A stretch of DNA of 14,469 nt from the NCBI GenBank assembly GCA_038040285.1, contig JBBPIN010000045.1, positions 1 to 14,469 of the forward strand, in the 5' to 3' direction. A program made the translations under genes and the position numbers. Position 1 is the stretch's first letter. Every line of letters starts with the position of its first letter. The notes beneath the pieces were generated by a model. That model was not told the DNA's origin, did no database searches, and saw only the letters and a list, made by a program, of their open reading frames with translations. Source of the stretch: Mayfieldus sp038040285 (GTDB lineage Bacteria > Actinomycetota > Thermoleophilia > Solirubrobacterales > 70-9). Shown piece by piece: positions 1 to 5,981 of this stretch.

Positions 1-25
1 CTTCGGCGGATGCTTAGAGCGGGTT

Positions 26-421
26 CTACTCCCGCAGCCCGGCGGCTTCGAGGGCTTCCTGGCGCTCCTGATAGAGGCAGACCCGCACCACAGCGCCCTC
101 GCGGATCGTCCAGACCCAGGTGCCGCGTGCCTGCACCTCGACCCCATCACGGCCCAGGAAACGGTTCGTGAATGGCGTCACGACGTGGTCCCCGGCGTCG
201 ATGAACTCGTCTGCCTCGAACCGAACGGATTCCCAGGCCTGGCTGAACTCCTCCAAGAGGCGTCGCCACTGATCGACGTTGTATACGCCCCGGTCGAAAC
301 CGACCGCTCGCGACTGGTCGAACTCGGCGTCCGGGGCGATGTCCTTGAACGCCGCATCAACGTCTCCCCGGTTGACGGCATCGAAACCAGCGCGCACGAT
401 CTCGACGTTCTCCCCAGACAT
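26..421 (-). CDS. NTF2/SnoaL-like protein, copy 1
   Basis: A 131-residue protein of the SnoaL-like/NTF2-like alpha+beta-barrel type. It opens with the common start MSGENVEIVRAGFDAVNRGD, followed by a W-containing middle (QWRRLLEEFSQAWESV) and a strand-rich second half (DEFIDAGDHVV, GTWVWTIREGAVVRV), ending EALEAAGLRE. Family members are small cytoplasmic proteins with a hydrophobic cone-shaped pocket; they include isomerases, cyclases and many of unknown substrate, so no reaction can be assigned. I chose the ATG at 421 rather than the longer frame from 481, because the family start is here and copy 2 (566-985) begins at the matching base with the same upstream sequence. The two copies share the C-terminal EALEAAGLRE and their flanking DNA. 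Confidence 0.8.
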   Translation of the reverse strand: MSGENVEIVRAGFDAVNRGDVDAAFKDIAPDAEFDQSRAVGFDRGVYNVDQWRRLLEEFSQAWESVRFEADEFIDAGDHVVTPFTNRFLGRDGVEVQARGTWVWTIREGAVVRVCLYQERQEALEAAGLRE

Positions 422-565
422 CGCCCGCAGTATCTCGCTCTGGCCTGCGGGCCGCCAGCGCCATTTCGGGAGCCCTGGCACTTCGGGGCTTCCTTACGCA
501 GTCTTCGGCGGATGCTTAGAGCGGGTGGGCAAAGAAGCCGGCTGAGATGTACCTATCCACGGCCG

Positions 566-985
566 CTACTCCCGCAGCCCGGCGGCTTCGAGGGCTTCCG
601 CCCGGGTCGAGAAGGCCTTTCGCTCCGCGAGCAGGCCGTCCCGGATCGTCCACACCTCCACGACCTGCTGCACTATCTCCGCTTCGCTGCCACTGGGGAC
701 GGTGTGCTGGCGAGAGATGATCACCACGCGATCGCCCGCCGACAGCAGCTCCTCCAGCTCTACGCGGACGCTCTCGAACTGCCCGAACACGCGCTGGTGG
801 TACTCGATCACCGCCTCACGACCACGGTAGACACCCGCCTCCGGGGCACTCGCGTAAGTGTGGAACGCAACCTCGGGATGGAGGAATGGCGGAATCTCGG
901 GATTGCGCGCTCCCCGGGGGTGGACCCCCCATCGGTTGAAAGCCTCATACGACCGGCGCACGAGCTCGACGTTCTCCTGCGACAT
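566..985 (-). CDS. NTF2/SnoaL-like protein, copy 2
   Basis: A 139-residue paralogue of the gene at 26-421. It starts MSQENVELVRRSYEAFNR, the standard opening of SnoaL-like proteins, and ends with the same EALEAAGLRE. Relative to copy 1 it has an insertion after helix 1 (a GVHPRGARNPEIPPFLHPEVAF stretch in place of GDVDAAFKDIAPDAEF). It keeps the characteristic DRVVIISRQH and VVEVWTIRDGLLAE strands. It is probably a small cytoplasmic pocket protein; the ligand is unknown. The gene lies in the same direction as copy 1, and the DNA upstream of the two starts is nearly identical for about 60 bases, so both may be read from duplicated promoters. The diverged interior suggests an old duplication with conserved or homogenised ends. 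Confidence 0.82.
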   Translation of the reverse strand: MSQENVELVRRSYEAFNRWGVHPRGARNPEIPPFLHPEVAFHTYASAPEAGVYRGREAVIEYHQRVFGQFESVRVELEELLSAGDRVVIISRQHTVPSGSEAEIVQQVVEVWTIRDGLLAERKAFSTRAEALEAAGLRE

Positions 986-1050
986 CGCCCGCGCAGTATC
1001 TCGCCCTGGCCTGCTGGCCGCCAGCGCAATTTCGGGAGCCCTGGCGCGAC

Positions 1051-1537
1051 GGGGATGGAATCCTGAATCTGAGCCAGAGCAAGATGGCGTGGATGCTTCG
1101 GCGCTACGGCATCAAATCGAAGGATCTCCGCATCGCTGGACCGCAGTCGCGGTTTTCAGTCCTACATCGATGAGGTCGCCAGCCGTTGCCAAGCCGCGGG
1201 GCTCTGGAGCCCGCCGGTCGACTCGCGTTACCCGGGACCGATCGACGAGTTCAACATCCCCGAAAACGGGATCCCGGGAGCGCCGCAGCGCGGCCAGCAG
1301 CGCCACGCGATCACCTGGACGAAGGAACGCTGTGTCGCGGTGCTGCGCGAGTTCTCGCGCCTGGTCACCACGACCCCGGGCCTGCGCCCGATCCAGAAGA
1401 CCTACAACAGCCTGGTGCCCGAGCACGGCTGGCCCTCGAGCAGCCGCTTTCAGCGCTATGGCGGCTTCACAGCGCTACTGCGAGAGGCACAAGCGGCGGT
1501 ACCGGGATCATCAACATCATCATCACCATCCAGATGA
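1051..1537 (+). pseudogene. Frameshifted remnant, DNA-binding or mobile-element type
   Basis: No intact gene fits here, but two plus-strand frames join into one protein-like sequence. The first (through ATG 1084) reads LSQSKMAWMLRRYGIKSKDL and stops at 1171-1173. The second reads SYIDEVASRCQAAGLWSPPV and runs on to a TGA at 1535-1537, passing through WTKERCVAVLREF and WPSSSRFQRYGGFTALLREA. The switch falls at the TTTT run 1153-1156; a one-base change there restores one frame. The first part resembles the C-terminal domain of DUF3631-type plasmid/phage proteins (LxxYGIxSxxxRI). The second resembles the helix-rich repeat found with homing endonucleases (W-T-xE ... WPS ... RYGGF). Both assignments are weak pattern matches. 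No convincing start codon or ribosome binding site is visible. Confidence 0.4.
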
Positions 1538-1582
1538 TCACGATCGAAGCTAGAACTGCCAGAGCGACACGGCTCCCGCGAT

Positions 1583-2230
1583 TTACCGGCGGGAGGAAGA
1601 ACCTTCGCGTGATGCTTGCCGCAGTGCTTCGCGGACTCCGCGCGCAACGAGTGTTCGCAGACGCGGAGCATTGACTCGGCCGATCCATTGCTTTAGTTGG
1701 GCGTCATCGAAGGCCGCAGGTAGCAAGAGCTCGGGAAAGAAGGTTCGGGTGCCGCCACCGGCGCGGACGCCAGCGGCACGCACATAGACGGTGTCGAAGA
1801 GAGCTTTCTCGGGGGTGGCCAGGTATCCGCTGGTCTCTAATCCGCGGTAGCCGTCAAAGAGCTCAGGCGGAAGATGATGGATTGAGTACGTGCCGATGGT
1901 CGTTGTCACCTTCCGCGCGCGATCCAGCGAGACGACGGAGATCTGACGTGGGATCTGTTCGATCATGCCGTGGCGAGCCAACGCCGACCACAGGGAGACA
2001 TAAGCGGGGAATGGCGCTGTCAGGTAGGGGGCGAGAACGAAGGGGTCGGTCTCGTTGTCCAGCCCCCAGAGGCCGTGACGTAGGTGGCGGACGAGGCCCG
2101 CTTTTTCCATCGCACGCAGCCGCCGGCTTGCGTTGCTAGTTGTTGTCTGAAGACGCGTTGCTGCTTCACGGGTCGTGATGACCGGACGATCGATGCGCAA
2201 CAGTTCGCCATAAGCGTCGGTCGTGGTCAT
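1583..2230 (-). CDS. abiEi: AbiEi-family antitoxin / autorepressor (type IV TA)
   Basis: A 215-residue protein with an N-terminal winged helix-turn-helix (about residues 10-60, ITTREAATRLQTTTSNASRR then LVRHLRHGLWGL) and a C-terminal AbiEi domain marked by GYLATPEKALFDTVYV near residues 135-150. In studied AbiE systems this protein neutralises the AbiEii toxin without binding it and represses its own operon by binding inverted repeats in the promoter. The start ATG at 2230 overlaps the toxin stop in an ATGA, so the two are translationally coupled. The toxin gene comes first here; the antitoxin is usually first. A candidate operator lies upstream of the toxin gene (2995-3024). The tail after the C-terminal domain is basic and serine-rich. 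Confidence 0.85.
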   Translation of the reverse strand: MTTTDAYGELLRIDRPVITTREAATRLQTTTSNASRRLRAMEKAGLVRHLRHGLWGLDNETDPFVLAPYLTAPFPAYVSLWSALARHGMIEQIPRQISVVSLDRARKVTTTIGTYSIHHLPPELFDGYRGLETSGYLATPEKALFDTVYVRAAGVRAGGGTRTFFPELLLPAAFDDAQLKQWIGRVNAPRLRTLVARGVREALRQASREGSSSRR

Positions 2231-2982
2231 CTAGCCTCCTCCAGCTTTTCGACGACGAAGGTCTGCATCTGCTCCCAGGACGCTTCGGTTGCGTAGAGCT
2301 CGGCAACCTCAGGCTCCAGAAAGGGCAGAACCTGATCACGGAAGGCAGCAAAGGGCAGTTCCAGGGTCCGATCCGCGGCATCCTTGAGCACTTGTGGGTC
2401 AAGAGCACCCGGCGCGAGGGGCTTGCGGCGCAGCAGTAGATCGAGATCGAAGACGTCGCGGGCCTGGGTCTCATTGCGCCCAGCGAGTGCCAATACCTTC
2501 TGCTCAGTGGCGGGCCCTGCTGTGTAGTGCTGTACCGTTGGCGCCCGCAGCGCGTAGGGCTCGACGATGCGGCTCGGCACCGGGTCCAGCTGGTAGCGCT
2601 GCTCGCCGTTGCGATTGCTGAACTCGATCTTGGTTCGGACAGGCTCATTGTGCCCTGGAGCATCAATGGCCACTTTCCAGCGCTGCGTCGTATCGGTCTT
2701 CTTGGGGTTGGTGAACTCATTGACTGTCAGGCCGCTGCGGCGAAGGAGGATGCCCATTGCTGGCGAGCCAAGAAGATCGCTGACCTTCTGGTTTAGCTGC
2801 CAGGGCTCTACGCCGGCCATGTCGAGGTCGATGTCTTCGGAGTAGCGCACGCTGTCGAAGAAGTAGCGCAGGTTGGCGCCGCCCTTCAGCACGTAGCGAG
2901 CCTGATCAAGGCGTGCCTGTAGGACCCCGAGAAAGGCCAGGTGAAATAGCTCGACGACTTGGGCTCTACTGAGCGTTTCCAT
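2227..2982 (-). CDS. abiEii: AbiEii-family nucleotidyltransferase toxin (type IV TA)
   Basis: A 251-residue nucleotidyltransferase of the AbiEii/AbiGii family. Visible motifs are KGGANLRYFF (residues 33-42), then R46-x-S48-x-D50-x-D52, the Gly-Gly and Asp-x-Asp of the nucleotide- and metal-binding site; RTKIEFS (116-122); and the C-terminal EQKVLALAGR...DVFDLDLLL (160-184). In known systems the enzyme transfers nucleotides to a target such as tRNA and halts growth; in phage infection this acts as abortive defence. All motifs look intact, so the toxin is probably functional. The ATG at 2982 has no ribosome binding site, but a promoter spaced for a leaderless transcript lies directly upstream. 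The antitoxin gene overlaps the 3' end by four bases. Confidence 0.87.
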   Translation of the reverse strand: METLSRAQVVELFHLAFLGVLQARLDQARYVLKGGANLRYFFDSVRYSEDIDLDMAGVEPWQLNQKVSDLLGSPAMGILLRRSGLTVNEFTNPKKTDTTQRWKVAIDAPGHNEPVRTKIEFSNRNGEQRYQLDPVPSRIVEPYALRAPTVQHYTAGPATEQKVLALAGRNETQARDVFDLDLLLRRKPLAPGALDPQVLKDAADRTLELPFAAFRDQVLPFLEPEVAELYATEASWEQMQTFVVEKLEEAR

Positions 2983-2988
2983 GCGTCA

Positions 2989-3017
2989 AGAATACAGGAT
3001 ATTGCGTTATATGACAA
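2989..3017 (-). promoter_or_regulatory. Leaderless promoter of the abiE pair
   Basis: Read on the minus strand: a -35 element TTGTCA (3017-3012), a 17-base spacer, a -10 element TATTCT (2994-2989), then only six bases before the toxin ATG at 2982. The expected transcription start therefore falls on or next to the A of the ATG, giving a leaderless mRNA, which agrees with the missing ribosome binding site. Around it is an AT-rich patch in otherwise GC-rich DNA. Confidence 0.6.
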
Positions 3018-3024
3018 TAATCTG
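2995..3024. promoter_or_regulatory. 30-bp imperfect palindrome, candidate AbiEi operator
   Basis: The dyad reads CAG-N2-TATTG-N3-TATA-N3-CAATA-N2-CTG, centred between 3009 and 3010, with 10 of 15 base pairs symmetric. It covers the spacer and the -35 element of the toxin promoter, so a bound dimer would block RNA polymerase. AbiEi proteins are known to autorepress by binding inverted repeats; that this one binds here is inference. Confidence 0.5.
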
Positions 3025-3155
3025 TGTTCTCAACCCGCCGAGCCACTGCAAATCACCGCTGAGCGCGTGCACTAGAACCCCCGGCCGCCGAGCGCAATCC
3101 CAATCCACAAGCGTTTCTGCCAGACGCCCGCCTCTCTGCGAGCGACCCGCGCACA

Positions 3156-3226
3156 GTCGAGCGTCTCCGCCTCGCCGCGTAAGGACGCTGGCCGCCAGGG
3201 CGTACGCTCGACAGCGGAGACGCGAC
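3156..3226. repeat. Overlapping inverted repeats in the abiEii to nuclease gap
   Basis: The gap 2983-3248 holds no gene I can support. Its right half has two overlapping inverted repeats: GTCGAGCG (3156-3163) with CGCTCGAC (3205-3212), and GCGTCTCCGC (3161-3170) with GCGGAGACGC (3214-3223), both perfect. They enclose a smaller hairpin around 3185-3203 (CTGGC/GCCAG). The two pairings exclude each other because they share bases 3161-3163. It could be a structured leader, a recombination site or an element end; the sequence does not decide. Confidence 0.4.
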
Positions 3227-3248
3227 TAGGCTCAGCTGAATCGTGGTA

Positions 3249-4718
3249 ATGCGCCTGATCGCCAGCGACTTCTGGGGCTATTACCGCCCCTCTGAGTGCT
3301 CACTCCGCGTCTGGCTACGCCAGCAGAGGATCGAGGAGGCAGCGCCCGGCCCCTTCGCCGAGCTCCTGATGCGCCTCGGGCGAGAGCACGAGGAGCGCCA
3401 CCTTGCGCAATTTCCAAACCATCTCGACCTTGGGCGCCTGCCGATCGCGGAGCGCGCGGAGCGCACACGCGAGGCGGTGGCCGCGGGCGATGCGGTCGTC
3501 TACCAGGGCGCTTTCCGCAAGGAGGAGCTCGCCGGGACGCCGGTGGAGATCGTCGGTGTGCCCGACTTCCTGTTGCCGACGCGCAGCGGCTACGCGATCC
3601 GCGACTCCAAGCTCTCGCGGCGTCTCGAGGGCCACATTGAGATCGAACTTCAGCTACAGCTCTACGGTTGGCTGTACGAGCAGACTTTCGGTGAGCCTGC
3701 CGCCGCACTGCAAGTCCACGCGGGCAGTGGCGAAATCCTCGACCTGCCCTACGAGGGCGGCGAACCGGCGCTTGAAATGCTTGAGCGGATCCTCCGGATC
3801 CGCCTCGCCTCTGACCCTCCGCAGACCTCGGTCGGCTGGTCGAAGTGCTCGGCCTGCCCCTACTTTCAGCGTTGCTGGCCGCCAGCCGTCGAGCGGGGGG
3901 TGGTGGGTCTGGTGCCCGGAGCCGACCGCGGCCTAGTCGAGGAACTCCAAGCGCAAGGCGTCGAGACGATCGAGCAGCTACTCGAGTCCTTCGACGAGGC
4001 GAGCCTGGCCGAGTTCGAGCGGCCCTGGGGCAAGAAGAGGATGAAGGTCGGCGGGAAGGCGGCCCGAGTGCTGATCGGTGCGCAGGCGATTCAGGACGGC
4101 GCACCGATCGTCCTGCAGCGCCCGGCGATTCCCGCCCACCCCAACTACGTCATGTTCGACCTCGAGGGCATGCCGCCCCAGCTCGACCAGCTAGAGAAGA
4201 TCTACCTCTGGGGTATGCAGGTGTTCGGCGCGGATCCTGGCCCGTTCCGCGCCGCCACCGCCGGCTTCGCTCCTCACGGCGATTGCCAGGGCTGGGAGGC
4301 TTTCCTTCGCAAGGCCGAGACGATCTTCAGCGAGCACGGCGACATCCCGTTCGTTCACTGGGCGAACTACGAGCGGACGAAAATCAACCTCTACGTCACC
4401 CGCTTCGGCGACCGGAACGGCATCGCGGCGCGGGTGGTGCGCAACCTGTTCGACCTCTATCCCATCACTTACGAGTCGATCGCCGTGCCCGCCTCAAGCT
4501 ATGGCCTCAAACAGATCGAAAAGCTCGTCGGCTTTGAGCGCACACTCCCCGACGCCGCCGGCGACTGGTCCATGGCCCGCTACATCGAGGCCACAGAGAC
4601 CAACGACGCCGGTTCCCGCGCTCAGATCATGGACGAAGTCCTCACCTACAACCGCGAGGACTTGGAGGCAACCTGGGCGGTTCTCTGCTGGCTCAGGGAG
4701 TTGCAGCCACCTTCCTGA
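3249..4718 (+). CDS. TM0106-type RecB/Cas4-like nuclease with RNase H-like domain
   Basis: About 490 residues (numbering from GTG 3243). The N-terminal half is Cas4/RecB-like: a lone Cys19, then GVPD with D108, D121-x-K123, Q137-x-Q139-x-Y141, and a cysteine cluster C202-x2-C205-x5-C211. Together with Cys19 these look like the ligands of a 4Fe-4S cluster. The C-terminal half is a YprB/DnaQ-like ribonuclease H fold: D306-x-E308 in VMFDLEG, HWANYERTKI near 372, and YNREDLEATW with D473. The family is annotated as putative nucleases; its substrate is not established. All catalytic residues seem present in both halves. The start is uncertain: GTG 3243 and ATG 3249 are in frame and neither has a clear ribosome binding site; I chose the ATG. 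It converges with the broken gene at 4733-5142, 14 bases away. A role in defence or DNA repair is inferred from the neighbours. Confidence 0.82.
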   Translation: MRLIASDFWGYYRPSECSLRVWLRQQRIEEAAPGPFAELLMRLGREHEERHLAQFPNHLDLGRLPIAERAERTREAVAAGDAVVYQGAFRKEELAGTPVEIVGVPDFLLPTRSGYAIRDSKLSRRLEGHIEIELQLQLYGWLYEQTFGEPAAALQVHAGSGEILDLPYEGGEPALEMLERILRIRLASDPPQTSVGWSKCSACPYFQRCWPPAVERGVVGLVPGADRGLVEELQAQGVETIEQLLESFDEASLAEFERPWGKKRMKVGGKAARVLIGAQAIQDGAPIVLQRPAIPAHPNYVMFDLEGMPPQLDQLEKIYLWGMQVFGADPGPFRAATAGFAPHGDCQGWEAFLRKAETIFSEHGDIPFVHWANYERTKINLYVTRFGDRNGIAARVVRNLFDLYPITYESIAVPASSYGLKQIEKLVGFERTLPDAAGDWSMARYIEATETNDAGSRAQIMDEVLTYNREDLEATWAVLCWLRELQPPS

Positions 4719-4732
4719 ACCCAGTGCCCGAG

Positions 4733-5142
4733 TCAACCGGATTCGGCCAACCCTGCGGTCGGATGATTCATGACGACGACCTCTACGTTGGGATATGGGT
4801 CAAGGAGGGGTCGCAGAACCGAGTCGTCCTTCGTGCAGAGCGCGACAGAACGGATCGACGCTGGATTAAACGCCTTCACGAGCTCAGCAGAGAAGAGCGC
4901 CTGTCCCATGAGGTACATGCCAAGTCGCGTGGCTTTCGTCTGAACAACGATGACGTCCTCCCCTCAAGGGAGATGTCCTCGCCTGGGTCTGCAATGCGTG
5001 CCTCCTGGCCCGAGAGGATCACGGCGTCTACTCGTCGGGCTCCAGCCGTCGGCGTGCGTCGGACGACTTCGAACTCTTCAACGAGAAGCCCTCCGACTGT
5101 CCGCCAGTAATCCCGTGTCAGCGGCGTCTCTCGCTGGCTCAC
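4733..5142 (-). pseudogene. Frameshifted PD-(D/E)XK-like (QxK) protein
   Basis: Two minus-strand frames form one continuous protein. From GTG 5142 the first reads DYWRTVGGLLVEEFEVVRR, RRVDAVIL and DISLEG. In the next frame it continues EDVIVVQTKATRLGMYLMGQ, FNPASIRSVALCTKDDSVLR and NVEVVVM to a TGA at 4733-4735. The switch lies in the four-base G run just after ISLE (plus-strand CCCC near 4960-4965); one more G would restore a protein of about 136 residues. The order E (LLVEEF), D (RRVDAVIL), Q-x-K (VVQTKA) on strands matches a divergent PD-(D/E)XK nuclease fold in which Q replaces the last acidic residue. The specific family is not recognised. The GTG lies 13 bases past the DUF499 stop, so the two were an operon. 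A sequencing error is an alternative explanation for the frameshift. Confidence 0.55.
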
Positions 5143-5155
5143 TCGTTGGCTCGTC

Positions 5156-5718
5156 TCACCCCTCGAACTCGTGCGACTCAAACTTCAAGGTCGCCGCGTT
5201 CTCGGTGATCGTGCGCTGGAGGTCGTCGGGAAAGCCTTCCTGTGACTCGGCCTCCAGCTCAAGTGTGAGACGGATCTTGGCGCCGGCCTCGCCTAGGTGG
5301 GCGATGAGTTCGTCTGAAATTGTGCTCATCTGCCGCAGGAAGCGGACGGGGTCGAGCTCCACACGGCCGTAGAAGCGGGTCAGGGCCGCACCCTCCTCCG
5401 CAGTTCCCGTGCCGTTGCCCGCGCTGGCGCCGTCGACTGCTGCGCCCGCTCCCGTCTTCTCCCCCTCAGGTAGCTCGGCTTCGAGTTGCGGCGCCGCTGC
5501 CTCAGGTTTGATGACCACCGCGGTGTCGTCGACGACGACGTCCGCGTGCCGCCCGGCGACAAGACCTTGGTAGCGGCCAGCCTCTTCGTCGAATGCCTGG
5601 GCGTAGGCAAAGGTGTCTTCACGCCAGGTCAACGCAGAGGCGCCGTTGGCAACCGCCTCCACGAGCACGCCCTGGTCGCGTAAGCGCGGGAGGTAGAGAT
5701 ACTTGCCGTAGGCGTCGG
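5156..5718 (-). pseudogene. C-terminal remnant of a DUF499-type ATPase
   Basis: Only the last roughly 185 residues of a much larger protein survive. They read KYLYLPRLRDQGVLVEAV, a linker rich in Ala, Gly and Glu, then TRFYGRVELDPVRF, IAHLGEAGAKIRLTLELEAE and TITENAATLKFESHEFEG. This tail matches my memory of DUF499 proteins: about 1000-residue P-loop ATPases found in defence-type loci, often with DUF1156 methylase-like proteins. The open frame continues to 5929, but residues 1 to about 70 of that frame are serine/arginine-rich and antisense to a primase fragment on the plus strand, so I do not count them. The break lies at about 5712-5722. No ATP-binding motif is left, so the remnant cannot act as an ATPase. 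The next gene downstream is the QxK protein. Confidence 0.6.
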
Positions 5719-5919
5719 GCGGCCTGATCGTCCTCGACGTCGACGGTGACACCGGTGCCGACACACTGCACGAACTCGAGCGCGACCATGGCGAGCTGCC
5801 CATGACGCCGCGGGTTAAAGACTGGCGGCGGCGGGATGCACTACTACTTCGCTCATCCCGGCATCGAGGTACGAAACTGCCGACCCTCTCGGTGCCCGAC
5901 CGAGAGGAGCCAACCATGA
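5718..5919 (+). pseudogene. Fragment of bifunctional primase/polymerase (Prim-Pol)
   Basis: In the frame starting at 5718 the DNA reads SGGLIVLDVDGDTGADTLHE and GELPMTPRVK. In the next frame, from 5821, it reads TGGGGMHYYFAHPGIEVRN. These are the two catalytic motifs of the Prim-Pol domain of phage and plasmid replication proteins: hDhD (GAC-GTC-GAC at 5736-5744) and GGxHYYF (His codon at 5839-5841). One extra A in the AAA at 5817-5819 breaks the frame; deleting it rejoins TPRVK to TGGGG. The N-terminal 60 or so residues and everything after EVRN are missing. The second frame runs to a TGA at 5917-5919 that overlaps the next ATG in an ATGA, which suggests that an internal deletion fused the Prim-Pol start to the old 3' end. 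Confidence 0.65.
5885..5909 (+). promoter_or_regulatory. Hairpin holding a ribosome binding site
   Basis: CCTCTCGG (5885-5892) and CCGAGAGG (5900-5907) form a perfect 8-bp stem with a 7-base loop. The 3' arm contains most of a strong ribosome binding site, GAGAGGAG (5902-5909), which lies six bases before the ATG at 5916. When folded, the RNA would hide this site, so initiation at 5916 may depend on translation of the upstream frame, which runs through the stem and ends at 5919. The regulatory role is inference. Confidence 0.5.
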
Positions 5920-5981
5920 GTGAAGTCACGCATGAGGTTGCAGCTGCCGAGCGTCGGGCTGCGAAAGCGGGGGTGGCCTAA
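5916..5981 (+). CDS. 21-aa phage-cassette micro-protein
   Basis: A 21-residue frame, MSEVTHEVAAAERRAAKAGV plus a final A. It is short, but three things support translation: a strong ribosome binding site (GAGAGGAG, 5902-5909) six bases upstream, overlap of its ATG with the stop of the preceding frame (ATGA), and overlap of its own TAA with the next ATG (TAATG at 5979-5983). The peptide looks like one alanine-rich charged helix. It may be a functional micro-protein, or it may serve mainly to couple translation of the 114-aa gene. No family is recognised. Confidence 0.5.
   Translation: MSEVTHEVAAAERRAAKAGVA

Larger units (their letters stand above)
1..1050. repeat. Tandem direct repeat carrying the two NTF2-like genes
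   Basis: Bases 1-23 are identical to 503-525 (offset 502). The gene 3' ends match over 26-59 and 566-599, and the regions upstream of the starts (about 422-480 and 986-1044) match with a few differences. The second unit carries about 38 extra bases between the 503-525 element and its stop codon. The window therefore begins inside a tandem array, and a further copy may lie to the left. Confidence 0.75.

Noticed and set aside
185..1066. 293-codon plus-strand open frame over both NTF2-like genes
   Set aside because: It is antisense to two recognisable genes, and its internal repetition only reflects the tandem duplication.
1507..1540. CATCAT-type repeat giving a histidine run in one frame
   Set aside because: It is a short local ATC/CAT repeat at the end of a pseudogene. 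In the protein-like frame it reads Ser/Thr, so a metal-binding tail is not supported.
3232..4104. 290-codon minus-strand open frame
   Set aside because: It is antisense to the TM0106-type nuclease and is a low-complexity Arg/Ser/Pro sequence.
5719..5929. N-terminal 70 residues of the minus-strand frame 5156-5929
   Set aside because: They are Ser/Arg-rich, antisense to the Prim-Pol fragment, and unlike any DUF499 sequence; the frame is open by chance.
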